64,000 nt of DNA from Herbinix hemicellulosilytica (GCF_002904165.1 NZ_CVTD020000023.1:62001-126000), one strand, 5' to 3'. Shown: positions 34,686 to 44,252, counted from the first letter of the stretch. The notes: generated by a model from the sequence alone, not told the origin. A program made the numbers and translations.

Positions 34686-34843
34686 ATTTTACCTCTAATT
34701 TTATTAAATTAAAATTTAGAAAAAAAGCTACTATAGGCCATAAAAAATATCCTTCAATTTCAGGAATAGATAAGCAATATACCACTATAAAATGCCAAAT
34801 TGCGGTCTTTCTTGTTCTTTATGGTATACTGCTCCTTACAGCT

Positions 34844-35689
34844 TTATTCACCTAAGCAAGCTTCTACTTGCTTTTTTGCTGCTTCTTTATCAACAGTATA
34901 CTCACTGTTACTGTCCTTTCCGGCTATTACTTCAAAATAAATATTTTCTCCGGCAGTATTAAGATAACTTTCCATATAATTAAGCTTGTCTTCAAATTTA
35001 AGGTTTGACTTTATCTTTCCGTAAATTTCTTCGATATATTTTCGTAACTCGCTTTCCGTTTTTATAGTACCTAAAAATTCAATAAAATCCTGAGAAAATA
35101 TTTCTCTCGGATATTTATCCGATATATCGTTACTATCCTTTATTAGTCCGATTTTTTCCGTAGTAAAAACAGAATCATATATGCTCTGAGGCACTACGGA
35201 ATAGTAGCTGATGCTTATATCGAGCAAATCCTCAATCATCAAAACGCTGTATTCATATGCCGTATCATCCTGAATATAAGTCGTTATGGCAGAAAGTTTC
35301 AAAAATTGAGGAATTGACGGTTTAACCAAAACCAATTCCTTATGTAATGAAGAAGACAGAGTAAACCGGGTTTTGATCGGTATAGTAAAATAATACATTT
35401 TATTAGAATGACAATTAAATATTTCCAACAGCAATTTTTTTATGCTGCCGTCATCCTCATCTACACAAAAAATCAGATGTTTTGATACATCATCCAGTCT
35501 TGCTTCGGTTATAATTGACTGTTTCTTATCGGAAGTAATGATTTCTGCTACCTCAACTGCCTCATTTTCAATATTAAAAAAATCCATGACAATTTGATAG
35601 CTTAGGATACCGATTCCTAAAAACAAAGCAAAAAAAATAAGGGATAACAAAAATCCTTTAAAAAATATCCGCCCGGCACTCTTTTTCAT
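34844..35689 (-). CDS. Membrane-anchored protein, possible degenerate LCP domain
   Basis: 281 residues. One membrane segment lies near residues 12-33. The following region has an order of strands like LytR-CpsA-Psr ligases: HLIFCVDEDDGSIKKLLLEI, YYFTIPIKTRF, YEYSVLMIEDLLDISISYY. The charged residues that bind pyrophosphate in true LCP enzymes (for example in IPRDTRV) are replaced (IPIKTRF), so ligase activity is doubtful. GAGGTG precedes the ATG. It is divergent from the plus-strand SDR gene, with about 140 bases of shared promoter region. Confidence 0.5.
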   Translation of the reverse strand: MKKSAGRIFFKGFLLSLIFFALFLGIGILSYQIVMDFFNIENEAVEVAEIITSDKKQSIITEARLDDVSKHLIFCVDEDDGSIKKLLLEIFNCHSNKMYYFTIPIKTRFTLSSSLHKELVLVKPSIPQFLKLSAITTYIQDDTAYEYSVLMIEDLLDISISYYSVVPQSIYDSVFTTEKIGLIKDSNDISDKYPREIFSQDFIEFLGTIKTESELRKYIEEIYGKIKSNLKFEDKLNYMESYLNTAGENIYFEVIAGKDSNSEYTVDKEAAKKQVEACLGE

Positions 35690-35830
35690 ATTTACACCTC
35701 ACATCCCTGATTATTTTATCATACAGCTCTTTCTTAAATCAACTGTGCTTTATAAGCGTTAAAAGATATGATATACTAAAAACAAGCGAAAATATCATAT
35801 AATACATCTACTATTATGAAAGGTGATCTT

Positions 35831-36574
35831 ATGCCTGTTTCAGATAAAAGAAAAACCGTCTTAGTAACCGGCTCCTCCCGTGGGATAGGAAAAGCCATTG
35901 CCCTTAAGTTTGCCAAAGAAGGTTATAATGTTGTAATAAACGGGTCTAAAAATGAAGAAGATCTGATCCGTACAAAATCCGATATAGAAAATTTCTCCGT
36001 TTCATGTTTGGCTTATTTGGGAGATATGGGTTGCTATGAAAAAGTAAGAGAATTATTTCTGCTTATTAAAGAAAATTTCGGTCCTCTGGACGTGCTGGTC
36101 AACAACGCCGGAATATCTTACATCGGCCTTCTTACGGATATGAGCCCCGAAGACTGGGACAAGATTATAAAAACCAACCTGACTTCGGTATTTAATTGCT
36201 GCCGTCTGGCTATCCCCGATATGGTAAGAAATAAGAAAGGGAGTATCATAAATATATCCTCGGTATGGGGACTGGCAGGTGCTTCCTGTGAAGTTGCCTA
36301 TTCCGCATCAAAAGGCGGCATCAACGCCTTTACAAAAGCTCTGGCAAAAGAACTGGCCCCCAGCAATATCAGGGTAAATGCCATCGCCTGCGGAGCCATA
36401 GATACCGATATGAATAATTTCTTAAACGCCGAAGAACTAAATGTGCTTTGTGATGAAATCCCTGCCGGCAGGCTCGGCCGTCCGGAAGAAGTTGCCGATT
36501 TGGTATATTATCTCGCAGAAAAAAACGAATATCTTACCGGCCAGGTCATAGGCCTTGACGGCGGATGGATTTAA
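35831..36574 (+). CDS. ymfI: SDR reductase, EF-P 5-aminopentanone reductase (YmfI)-like
   Basis: 247 residues; the only plus-strand gene. The ATG at 35831 is chosen because AAAGGTG lies six bases before it; an ATG at 35816 has no site. Seen: cofactor loop TGSSRGIGKAIA, LVNNAGIS, the catalytic Ser in INISSVWG, and YSASKGG (Tyr and Lys). The segment SSVWGLAGASCEVAYSASK closely matches what I recall of the Firmicutes YmfI family, which reduces the 5-aminopentanone on elongation factor P, rather than FabG. A general FabG-like role remains possible. The gene ends one base before a perfect 31-bp inverted repeat. Confidence 0.75.
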   Translation: MPVSDKRKTVLVTGSSRGIGKAIALKFAKEGYNVVINGSKNEEDLIRTKSDIENFSVSCLAYLGDMGCYEKVRELFLLIKENFGPLDVLVNNAGISYIGLLTDMSPEDWDKIIKTNLTSVFNCCRLAIPDMVRNKKGSIINISSVWGLAGASCEVAYSASKGGINAFTKALAKELAPSNIRVNAIACGAIDTDMNNFLNAEELNVLCDEIPAGRLGRPEEVADLVYYLAEKNEYLTGQVIGLDGGWI

Positions 36575-36640
36575 TGGTGTCAGGCACTGTAAACAAATTG
36601 TGAACGAAAGTTCACAATTTGTTTACAGTGCCTGACACCA
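36575..36640. repeat. Perfect 31-bp inverted repeat with GAAA loop
   Basis: Left arm 36575-36605 and right arm 36610-36640 are exact reverse complements around GAAA. The outer part carries TGGTGTCAGGCAC, a motif I recall as dispersed in intergenic palindromes of Firmicutes. It begins directly after the plus-strand stop and reaches into the 3' end of the minus-strand amidase, supplying that gene's last codons and stop. It could work as a bidirectional terminator and looks like a small mobile or REP-like element. Confidence 0.9.
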
Positions 36641-37538
36641 ACGCTTCCCTCGTACTCTTACCAACCCGGGTACCGTCGTCATTCATGTGTTTACCCCAAC
36701 CCAAAGCATCCCAATATAGCAAAGTCGCTATCCTGGTTTTGGGTCCGAAAACTCCGTCTACTTTTAAAGGAATTATATCCTTAACAGGATAATCATAGAT
36801 TTGAGGCAGTACTACATTCAGTCTTTCCTGTACCCAGCGGATATCTGCTTTTGAGGATTCGGGCGTAACTGATTCTGCAGGCATATAATTGTCAGGTTTA
36901 TATTTTACACCGGTGTATTCACAAATTCCCTTGCAAATCTTTTTCGCACTTTCTTTCCAAAATGCCTCGTTGGCCATCATGCTAACGGCTTCCCTTAAAT
37001 TTGTCATAAAAGCAAGCTCAATAAGTATAGCAGCCTTAGTGCCCAGGCTGTTACAGTTGCACATACCCAAAGCCTTGGCAGATACTCCCCTGTTATTTTG
37101 GCCGGAATTTTCCATCAGGTTCTTAAGCACCGTCTCTGCCATCTTTTTCGACTGGCCCGGATACTTATCATGGAAATATATAACCACTCCCGAGGCACTG
37201 TTAAAGTCTTTGCCGTCACCGTAGGCATTAAAATGGACAGAGATACTGTAATCGCACTTAGCCTTCTTTATGGCGGCCTGTCTGTCACTTATTGATGTAT
37301 CGGGATCGTCAAAGGCATTGCTATCATTCCAGCCGGTCTTTGTAGTTTCAAATCCGTGTCTTTTAAGTTCCTGTTCCAGATAGTAAGAAACACCCACACT
37401 GGCTATGTGTTCCCTAAATTGCTCTCCTTTTTTCACAGTAATTTTATCGTTTATAACCACGTCATACGGAAAAGGCGGGGTTCGTTTGCCTGCCGTATTG
37501 CTGCCGTGGCCTGCGTCAATATTTACTTTAACAGCCAT
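36612..37538 (-). CDS. N-acetylmuramoyl-L-alanine amidase (Amidase_3) with C-terminal cell-wall domain
   Basis: 308 residues; cleaves the amide bond between MurNAc and peptide in peptidoglycan. Residues 1-190 form an Amidase_3 domain: zinc ligands in NIDAGHGSN, the SISVHFNAYG strand, and the catalytic Glu in LIELAFMTN. Residues 225-300 resemble a peptidoglycan-binding repeat (DIRWVQERLNVVLP, VDGVFGPKT). No signal peptide is seen, as in phage-type or holin-released enzymes. The last eight residues (VSGTVNKL) and the stop are encoded inside the 31-bp inverted repeat, so the original C-terminus has probably been replaced. GGGGGA precedes the ATG. Confidence 0.88.
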   Translation of the reverse strand: MAVKVNIDAGHGSNTAGKRTPPFPYDVVINDKITVKKGEQFREHIASVGVSYYLEQELKRHGFETTKTGWNDSNAFDDPDTSISDRQAAIKKAKCDYSISVHFNAYGDGKDFNSASGVVIYFHDKYPGQSKKMAETVLKNLMENSGQNNRGVSAKALGMCNCNSLGTKAAILIELAFMTNLREAVSMMANEAFWKESAKKICKGICEYTGVKYKPDNYMPAESVTPESSKADIRWVQERLNVVLPQIYDYPVKDIIPLKVDGVFGPKTRIATLLYWDALGWGKHMNDDGTRVGKSTREALVSGTVNKL

Positions 37539-37654
37539 AAGTATCCCCCTTTAAAATTATAATTTTTAGGTTGCAACAATTTTTACTAAAGCATTTGTCA
37601 CACAAATTATTTATATTTCATTATACTTATGGCACGTTAAAAGTTTCCTGCATA

Positions 37655-38005
37655 TTATTTTCGTAAAATTTTTTCCATCGTTTTTCCTTTCGCCAACTCA
37701 TCGATTAATTTGTCCAAATATCGAATGTTCTGCATAGTTGGATCTTCAATATCCTCCACCCGAACGCCGCAAATTACCCCTTTAATTAAAACACGTAAAG
37801 GATTCAATTCTGGGGCTTCTTTAAAGAAAGTCTCAACATCTACCTGTTTTTCTAACTGAGATTCCAACTCACTCTGGCTATAACCTGTCAACCAGCGAAT
37901 AATTTCATCTACTTCCGATTTAGTACGCCCCTTTTTTTCCGCCTTAGCAATATATAGCGGATAAACTTTTGAAAAGCTCATTTTATAGATATTTTGTTTG
38001 GGCAT
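37655..38005 (-). CDS. DUF2200 family protein
   Basis: 116 residues. The sequence matches what I recall of DUF2200: [22 protein letters not shown] at the start (here the [13 protein letters not shown] and [15 protein letters not shown] blocks), the WLTGYSQ motif near 42, and a C-terminal [20 protein letters not shown] segment. Small cytoplasmic protein of unknown function. AGAGGTG precedes the ATG. No partner gene is evident. Confidence 0.85.
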   Translation of the reverse strand: MPKQNIYKMSFSKVYPLYIAKAEKKGRTKSEVDEIIRWLTGYSQSELESQLEKQVDVETFFKEAPELNPLRVLIKGVICGVRVEDIEDPTMQNIRYLDKLIDELAKGKTMEKILRK

Positions 38006-38495
38006 AATACACCTCTTTTTTTGATTTTAAATCTTTATATATAGATACCGGCGTAAGTCGGCATACGCCTGTAATAAAAATATAAGTATATATTTGTTAG
38101 TTACATATTTTATCATGCTTAAGTCCTGCTAGATTTAATCTACGACATAATTGACATATTCTAGATATTACTTGTTATGAAATATAGCTTAATAATATTA
38201 TTAGCCTATAACCTAACAAAACTTTATATTATAGATTTTTTTCATTTACGCTTATACTTTTTTTCAAATATTACAGACTTCCCTATCTCTATCTTATCTA
38301 CTTTCCAGACTGTTTTCAACCATACATTTGCCTGCAAATGCCTTCCATTAGCCCACCTACATCAACAACATTTCAATGTCACAAGGAAGAAAATTTATAT
38401 TAAGGGCTTCAATCAATATATAATAAAAAATATAAATTATTAACGGTCTTGTAAAAGCAAGTAAAGAATTCAACCACAACTGATGCAAAAGCCAT
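38006..38495. other. Intergenic region of about 490 bases
   Basis: A+T-rich, no credible gene. Near 38050-38069 a GGCGTA/TACGCC hairpin with an eight-base loop lies upstream of the DUF2200 start, of unknown meaning. Nothing else stands out. Confidence 0.5.
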
Positions 38496-38529
38496 CAAAA
38501 AACGCCAGGCGTTTCTTCGCCTGACGTTT
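38496..38529 (-). terminator. Intrinsic terminator of rplM-rpsI
   Basis: Minus strand AAACGTCAGGCG/CGCCTGGCGTTTTTT stem of about 12 pairs with a loop of six bases, then a run of T. It follows the rpsI stop by about 55 bases. Confidence 0.92.
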
Positions 38530-38584
38530 GCAATTTCCGTATATAATAAAGCAAAATTGAGTACTGCTTGTAATTCCAAACAAA

Positions 38585-38977
38585 TTATCTCTTGGAGAAC
38601 TGAGGTGCACGTCTTGCAGCCTTTAAGCCGTACTTCTTTCTCTCCTTCATACGAGGATCTCTTGTCAAGAAACCTGCTTTCTTGAGGATAGGACGATAAT
38701 CTTCATCTGCCTGTAATAAAGCTCTGGAAATACCGTGACGGATTGCACCAGCCTGACCGGTAAAGCCACCGCCTCTAACATTAACCATAACATCAAACTT
38801 ATCCTGGGTTTCTGTAAGCAGAAGAGGTTGACGAACGATCAGCTTAAGTGTTTCCAGTCCAAAATATTCATCCATATCTCTTTTATTTATAGTAATTTTA
38901 CCGGTACCGGGAAATAAATATACTCTAGCAACACTGCTTTTTCTTCTTCCGGTTCCGTAATATCTTACCTTAGTCAA
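38585..38977 (-). CDS. rpsI: Ribosomal protein S9
   Basis: 130 residues, normal length; head of the 30S subunit, its C-terminal tail reaching the P-site tRNA. Seen: [14 protein letters not shown] at the start, [17 protein letters not shown] in the middle and the basic end RRAPQFSKR. It follows rplM by 28 bases with a good AAGGAGG site; the pair is a standard bacterial operon. Confidence 0.98.
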   Translation of the reverse strand: MTKVRYYGTGRRKSSVARVYLFPGTGKITINKRDMDEYFGLETLKLIVRQPLLLTETQDKFDVMVNVRGGGFTGQAGAIRHGISRALLQADEDYRPILKKAGFLTRDPRMKERKKYGLKAARRAPQFSKR

Positions 38978-39005
38978 TCTAATTTCCTCCTTTCAACCTT
39001 CCCTA

Positions 39006-39440
39006 TTAATACTTGATCTCTAATGCTTCCGGTTTCTGAGCTGCGTGAGGATGCTCAGGTCCAGCATATACATGTAATTTTTTAATCATTGCTCTTCCCA
39101 AAGGTCCCTTCGGAAGCATTCCCTTTACTGCAAGGGTGATCACTTCTGTCGGCTTCTTAGCCATCATATCGGCTAATCTTGTTTCTTTTACGCCGCCGAT
39201 ATGACCGGAATGGCTGAAATAGATCTTTTGCTGCATTTTCTTACCGGTGACTTTAATCTTATCTGCATTTACAACTATAACATAATCACCTGAGTCAATA
39301 TAAGGTGTATAATTAGGTTTATTTTTGCCTCTTAATATTTTTGCTATCTCAGATGCGAGACGTCCCAATGTGTGTCCTGAAGCATCGATTACATACCACT
39401 TCTTCTCTATAGATGCCGGACTACCCATAAATGTCTTCAT
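39006..39440 (-). CDS. rplM: Ribosomal protein L13
   Basis: 144 residues; early assembly protein of the 50S subunit. Seen: [21 protein letters not shown], noted as the [14 protein letters not shown] block, [33 protein letters not shown] and [21 protein letters not shown] precedes the ATG. It has a perfect consensus promoter and a leader of about 167 nt. Confidence 0.98.
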   Translation of the reverse strand: MKTFMGSPASIEKKWYVIDASGHTLGRLASEIAKILRGKNKPNYTPYIDSGDYVIVVNADKIKVTGKKMQQKIYFSHSGHIGGVKETRLADMMAKKPTEVITLAVKGMLPKGPLGRAMIKKLHVYAGPEHPHAAQKPEALEIKY

Positions 39441-39607
39441 GGTTTTTCCTCCTTATTACATGCTTTCACATGCTCTAACATATTTTCACTTTAAATTGCA
39501 ACAGAAACCCTCTGTCGCGAAAAGCAAAAAATATACTGTCGTTCTTATATTTATCCGTCTATAAATACTTTTCCCGGGGCTATGGAAAAGAATTTATCTT
39601 TGTCACA
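39441..39607 (-). promoter_or_regulatory. rplM-rpsI mRNA leader, possible L13-type autoregulatory element
   Basis: Leader of about 167 nt between the promoter and rplM. It holds a seven-pair hairpin (CTTTTCC/GGAAAAG, 39568-39590) and a small ACAGA/TCTGT hairpin nearer the start. L13 leaders that bind their own product are known in Firmicutes; whether this is one needs a covariance-model search. Confidence 0.4.
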
Positions 39608-39614
39608 TTTTTGT

Positions 39615-39643
39615 ATTATATTACATGTTACCGGGTGTGTCAA
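39615..39643 (-). promoter_or_regulatory. Consensus sigma-A promoter of rplM-rpsI
   Basis: Minus strand TTGACA-N17-TATAAT, a perfect match with optimal spacing, in an otherwise non-coding gap of about 330 bases. Confidence 0.95.
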
Positions 39644-39770
39644 GGATAATTTAGCATCCCTTAGAAAATTGAAGCTTTAAATTCCAATTTGAATATATTA
39701 GTTTGCAATCAAAAATACTTATCTCATTATTAAAGCAATTGCTCCTAAAAAAGTAAATTCCTTACGTAAA

Positions 39771-40460
39771 TTATATTTCTTCTGCAAATTCCACACCCTC
39801 AATAGCACAAACATTTGATAATACATCCATTTTCATCTTTTTTTGCTTCAGCTTAATTGTCATGATAGCTGCTACGGTTGTATTGGTATTATACGTAGGT
39901 TTTACCAGTTCGACGGCCTCAATACTTATATTCATTTTCTTTAAGGCTTCCAGTATGGAAGAAAATGAGGTCGTTGCAGAAAACTCCATGTATATATCCA
40001 TAATCTTTGATTTATAGAGCATGAAATTATCAAACCTATGTAAAATCACGGTTGCAAAAGAAATCAAAATGCACGTCACTATAGCGGCTTTGTAAAACCC
40101 GATTCCTACGGCAAGGCCCATACATGCAGTTGCCCACAAACCGGCAGCCGTTGTAAGACCTTTCACCTGATGTCTTCCTGTTACAAGAATAGTTCCTGCT
40201 CCCAAAAAACCGATACCGGATACTACTTGGGCTGCAATTCTGGCAGGATCACTTACTCCGTAATTTTCATATATATATTGATTTGTCATTATGGCAAGAG
40301 CAGACCCCAAGCATACCAGTATGTGTGTTCTCAGCCCTGCAGGACGGCCGGACCGTCCTCTCTCAAATCCTATTATACCGCCCAGCAAAACGGCCAGTAC
40401 CAGTCTTAATATTATGGTAACGTCATTAATTGTATAGAGATCTACACCAAAAATTTTCAT
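39771..40460 (-). CDS. MgtC/SapB family membrane protein
   Basis: 229 residues from the ATG at 40460, which has GGAGTG upstream and lies just after truA; the frame extends 11 codons further into truA. Four hydrophobic segments in residues 15-150. Seen: GGIIGFERGRSGRPAGLRTH and QVVSGIGFLGAGTI, the MgtC/SapB signatures, then a soluble ACT-like C-terminus near 155-225. The family is linked to Mg2+ stress and membrane ATPase control; the role of non-virulence members is unclear. Confidence 0.88.
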   Translation of the reverse strand: MKIFGVDLYTINDVTIILRLVLAVLLGGIIGFERGRSGRPAGLRTHILVCLGSALAIMTNQYIYENYGVSDPARIAAQVVSGIGFLGAGTILVTGRHQVKGLTTAAGLWATACMGLAVGIGFYKAAIVTCILISFATVILHRFDNFMLYKSKIMDIYMEFSATTSFSSILEALKKMNISIEAVELVKPTYNTNTTVAAIMTIKLKQKKMKMDVLSNVCAIEGVEFAEEI

Positions 40461-40464
40461 ATAA

Positions 40465-41223
40465 TCACTCCAACAAAAAAGCGTCCATATCATACTCTAT
40501 GCCCACTAATGTCAGTCCATGAGCAGGAGCGGTAGGACCTGCCAGCCTTCTGTTTCGGCCTTTTAATATTTTGTCCATATCTTCGGGAGTTTTAAGGCCT
40601 CTTCCGACTTCAATTAATGTTCCCGCAATAATGCGTACCATATTATACAAAAACCCATTTCCGGTAACAGTAATTTTAATCATTTCACCGTATTTGTCAA
40701 CATTAAGACTGTATATGGTTCTTACCGTCTCGGATACCTGGGTTTTTACGGAGCAAAAACTTTTAAAATCATGTTCACCTATTAAGTATTTTGCTGCTTC
40801 CTGCATAGCCTTAATATCCATATTATAATAAATAAAATACGAATAAAGTCTTTCGGTTGGAATTGCAATTTCCCTGTTCATTATCTTATATTCATAGGTT
40901 TTTTTGCTGTTAACTTTTCTGGGATGAAAATCGGCAGGTACTTCCATAGAGCTTAAAACCCTTATATCCCACGGAAGATAGCGGTTTACGGCATAGCATA
41001 TTTTTTCCGGTGGAATAGGTGAATTGGTATCGAATACAGCCACATTTCCTTTGGCATGCACTCCTGCATCCGTTCTGCTGGCTCCTATAACCGTAATCTC
41101 TTCATTAAGCAGTTCCGATAAAGCTTTATTTACTACTCCTTCTATGGTTGTCTTTCCCGGCTGGACCTGCCATCCGCTGTAGTTAGTTCCGTCGTATGCA
41201 ATTACAAGTTTAATTCTTTTCAT
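40465..41223 (-). CDS. truA: tRNA pseudouridine(38-40) synthase TruA
   Basis: 252 residues from the ATG at 41223 with GTGGTG upstream. Converts U38-U40 of tRNA anticodon stems to pseudouridine. Seen: the start KRIKLVIAYDGTNYSGWQ, noted as IAYDGTNYSGWQVQ, the catalytic Asp in GASRTDAGVHA near 52, YEYKIMN, and the C-terminal GNGFLYNMVRIIAGTL. It follows ecfT by 55 bases, the usual Firmicutes order. Confidence 0.97.
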   Translation of the reverse strand: MKRIKLVIAYDGTNYSGWQVQPGKTTIEGVVNKALSELLNEEITVIGASRTDAGVHAKGNVAVFDTNSPIPPEKICYAVNRYLPWDIRVLSSMEVPADFHPRKVNSKKTYEYKIMNREIAIPTERLYSYFIYYNMDIKAMQEAAKYLIGEHDFKSFCSVKTQVSETVRTIYSLNVDKYGEMIKITVTGNGFLYNMVRIIAGTLIEVGRGLKTPEDMDKILKGRNRRLAGPTAPAHGLTLVGIEYDMDAFLLE

Positions 41224-41278
41224 ATAAAACACCACTATTCAATTTACGTAAAATAAAGATTTGCCGCCTGTCACAATC

Positions 41279-42100
41279 TTATAAAAATGAGGGCAGGCGG
41301 TTTTCTATTACGCTGATTGCAATAACAATTGTCATATAGATAAGTAAAATTAAATATGCAAAATAATCTATACGGTGATAACGCAAGGGCTTCATCTTGG
41401 TTCTTCCGTCACCGCCATGATAACATCTGGCCTCCATAGCCATGGCAAGGTCATTAGCTCTTCTGAAGGCCGAAACAAACAGGGGAACCAATAACGGAAC
41501 AAGGCTTTTTGCCCTTTTAATAACTCCGCCGGTTTCAAAATCGGCTCCTCTTGCCATCTGGGCTTTCATGATTTTATCCGTTTCTTCCATTAATATAGGT
41601 ATAAATCGAAGGGCTATAGACATCATCATCGCAATCTCATGTACGGGTACTTTTATGCGGCGAAGGGGAGACAGCAATTTCTCAAGGCCGTCGGTAAGCT
41701 GATTCGGCGTTGTGGTAAAGGTCATCAGTGACGATCCCAGTATCAGATAAGTAAGCCTGATTCCCATAAATATGGCCGAATAAAGGCCCTGCCTGGTTAT
41801 TTTCAAAAAACCTAACCTGACAAGTACATCCCCCTGGGTTAAAAACAAATTAAAAAACATTGTAAACAATAATATAACAATTATTGCTTTTAAGCCTCGC
41901 ATTATATATTTTAAGGGTACCTTGGACATTTTTATAACAGATACCAGAAAAACTGTAACAGCAATATACCCGTAAAAAGTGTCAAATAAAAATATAGAAA
42001 TAATAAATAATAAGGTACCACTTAGTTTCAATCTCGGATCAAGCCGATGCAAAACAGAATCTGCCGGGTAGTATTGTCCAATTGTAATATCTCGTATCAT
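41279..42100 (-). CDS. ecfT: ECF transporter transmembrane protein EcfT
   Basis: 273 residues, five or six membrane helices. Scaffold of energy-coupling factor vitamin/metal importers, joining the S component to the ATPases. Seen: the N-terminal ITIGQYYPADSVLHRLDPRLKL motif (here as IGQYYPADS and HRLDPRLK) and two coupling helices with the A-R-G type motif (MARGADF near 185, AMEARCY near 225) that contact EcfA. The ATG has AGAAGGA only two bases upstream. Confidence 0.95.
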   Translation of the reverse strand: MIRDITIGQYYPADSVLHRLDPRLKLSGTLLFIISIFLFDTFYGYIAVTVFLVSVIKMSKVPLKYIMRGLKAIIVILLFTMFFNLFLTQGDVLVRLGFLKITRQGLYSAIFMGIRLTYLILGSSLMTFTTTPNQLTDGLEKLLSPLRRIKVPVHEIAMMMSIALRFIPILMEETDKIMKAQMARGADFETGGVIKRAKSLVPLLVPLFVSAFRRANDLAMAMEARCYHGGDGRTKMKPLRYHRIDYFAYLILLIYMTIVIAISVIENRLPSFL

Positions 42101-42400
42101 ATCCTTCTCACTTTCTTAGGGTACTGACCTGATGTAAAAATGTAATATTATAATGTATAATAAGCCGATTTACTATCTGTTATTATAAAAATAACTATAC
42201 CAATCAGGCAATAATCCCTGGCCTGTACCCAATGTATAATTTAGATGAAGAGAAAAAACTAAGCAAATCATTCTAACAAAACTTTCGCTCATCAACTAAA
42301 GCATCTTTTTTAAATCCTTAATTAAATGCATATATGCACTATTTATATCAAGATATCTCTTATATATATTACAATATTATCTCTTAGCCCAACATTATTT
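42101..42400. other. 300-base spacer between ecfA2 and ecfT
   Basis: Very A+T-rich. No ORF, no clear terminator or promoter. The spacing is unusual, as the three ecf genes normally touch. A GCCGATTT on the plus strand is not followed by a gene. Confidence 0.5.
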
Positions 42401-43264
42401 TTATATTTTCTGTATTTTATCTTTAAATACTTTTAATATCTCATTCTTTGCTTCATCCACCGTCGTGACATCCGTACTTACTGGTATTCCCTTTTCTTTA
42501 AGGGCATTCACGACATAGGTAACCTGAGGTGCAGCCAAATGCATCTTTTCCAGCTCCTTATACCGGGAAAATATCTTCACTTTTTCCTCATCCATAACCA
42601 GATTGCCGTTATTCATAACCAATATGCGGTCTACGTATTTAGCCACATCCTCCATGCTATGGGTAACCAGTATTACGGTTATATTTTTCTCCTTATGAAG
42701 CTTTGCAATCTGATCAAGTATTTCATCTCTGCCTCTGGGATCAAGGCCTGCCGTAGGTTCATCCAGAATCAATACTTCTGGCTGCATAGCCAATATACCT
42801 GCTATAGCCACCCTTCTTTTTTGACCGCCGGAAAGCTCAAAGGGTGACGCATCTATAAGATCATCACCTATTCCGACCATTTTTAAGGCTTCATAGGTGC
42901 GAAGATCCACTTCCAGTTTATCAAGGCCTAAGTTCTTGGGACCGAAACTTACGTCTTTATATACGGTGGTTTCAAAAAGCTGGTGTTCAGGATACTGAAA
43001 AACCAGTCCCACTTTACTTCTTAAGGTACGCATATCAAAATTTTTGTCGTATATATCTTCACCGTTAAAATAAATTTTCCCGCTGGTAGCCTTAATAAGA
43101 CCGTTCATATGTTGTATAAGGGTTGACTTTCCGGAGCCGGTATGACCTATAAGGCCGATAAATTCACCTTTATTTATCTTAAGATTTATGCCTTTTAAAG
43201 CATGCTTTTCAAAACTCGTTCCACTGCTGTATACATAATGAACATTATCAAATATTATCTGCAA
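42401..43264 (-). CDS. ecfA2: ECF transporter ATPase EcfA2
   Basis: About 287 residues from a TTG at 43264, with AGGTG six bases before it; a GTG at 43273 overlaps that site. Seen: Walker A GHTGSGKST, Q-loop VFQYPEHQLFE, signature LSGGQKRRVAIAG, Walker B VLILDEPTAGLD, and H-loop LVTHSMEDVAKY. The C-terminal part (LAAPQVTYVVNALKEKG) matches the EcfA domain that meets EcfT. Second ATPase of the shared energising module. Confidence 0.95.
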   Translation of the reverse strand: MQIIFDNVHYVYSSGTSFEKHALKGINLKINKGEFIGLIGHTGSGKSTLIQHMNGLIKATSGKIYFNGEDIYDKNFDMRTLRSKVGLVFQYPEHQLFETTVYKDVSFGPKNLGLDKLEVDLRTYEALKMVGIGDDLIDASPFELSGGQKRRVAIAGILAMQPEVLILDEPTAGLDPRGRDEILDQIAKLHKEKNITVILVTHSMEDVAKYVDRILVMNNGNLVMDEEKVKIFSRYKELEKMHLAAPQVTYVVNALKEKGIPVSTDVTTVDEAKNEILKVFKDKIQKI

Positions 43265-43313
43265 AATAATCACCTGCTATCTTATTAATCACATGAAAAC
43301 TCTGGTGCTTTTA

Positions 43314-44168
43314 TTACGGGTACAGCCTCAACAGGGCATCTACCAGTTCCTGTATTGATAAAACTCCGTCAGGAATATCAAGGCCTTCTTTTTTCAATTC
43401 ATAAGCCAATTCTGTTACTTGTGGAACGTCAAGGCGGTATTTTTTCAGTTCGTCAACCCGTGAAAATATTTCTCTCGGAGTTCCCTGCATTACAATTTTA
43501 CCCCGATCCATTACAAAAACCTTATCCGCATATATTACCTCATCCATGTGGTGAGTAATCAATAGAACGGTGATTTTTTCCAACTTATTCAGACTACAAA
43601 CTGTAGATATAACTTCCTTACGGCCTTCCGGGTCCAACATGGCTGTAGGTTCGTCAAGCACTATGCACTGGGGTTTCATAGCCATAATACCTGCAATAGC
43701 TACTCTTTGCTTCTGACCTCCCGATAATTTATTCGGAGATTGCTTTCTGTATTCAAACATTCCTACAGCCTTAAGGCTTTCTTCTACCCTTTTTAATATT
43801 TCTTCCGTAGGAATACCCAGATTTTCCGGCCCAAAACCCACATCTTCTTCTACAACTGTAGCAATTATCTGATTATCGGGATTCTGAAATACCATACCGG
43901 CAGATCTGCGAATCTCCAATAAATTTTTCTCCTCCGCTGTATTTAAGCCGTTTACCCATACGGCCCCTTCCGTAGGATACAGTAAGGCATTAATATGCTT
44001 TGCAAGAGTGGATTTTCCGGAGCCGTTTGCTCCTAAAATAGCAATAAAATCCCCTTTTTTAACATCCAAATTTACTCCGTCTATGGCTCTGTTAATAGAT
44101 TCAACATTTCCGCCTTCGTCTCTTCTTATATATTCAAAAGTCAGGTCACGAGTTTTAATCATATCCAT
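43314..44168 (-). CDS. ecfA1: ECF transporter ATPase EcfA1
   Basis: 284 residues. Seen: Walker [10 protein letters not shown] near 46, Q-loop [11 protein letters not shown], signature [13 protein letters not shown], Walker [17 protein letters not shown], and H-loop LITHHMDEV. The C-terminus has the family [17 protein letters not shown] segment. It is transcribed from its own promoter just after the ribosomal operon terminator; ATG at 44168 with GGGGAT upstream. Confidence 0.96.
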   Translation of the reverse strand: MDMIKTRDLTFEYIRRDEGGNVESINRAIDGVNLDVKKGDFIAILGANGSGKSTLAKHINALLYPTEGAVWVNGLNTAEEKNLLEIRRSAGMVFQNPDNQIIATVVEEDVGFGPENLGIPTEEILKRVEESLKAVGMFEYRKQSPNKLSGGQKQRVAIAGIMAMKPQCIVLDEPTAMLDPEGRKEVISTVCSLNKLEKITVLLITHHMDEVIYADKVFVMDRGKIVMQGTPREIFSRVDELKKYRLDVPQVTELAYELKKEGLDIPDGVLSIQELVDALLRLYP

Positions 44169-44252
44169 ACTGTATCCCCATTTCTGTTAAATTCGGTGCC
44201 GATTTAATTATCCCGCTCTCTTTTCTTTATATCTTACAATCAACTTCTAAGA

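Noticed and set aside
36612-37538. Amidase as part of a prophage lysis module
   Set aside because: Lack of a signal peptide is suggestive, but no holin, integrase or structural phage genes are nearby.
42160-42175. GCCGATTT on the plus strand as a sigma-28 site
   Set aside because: No fitting -35 at the right distance and no plus-strand gene downstream.
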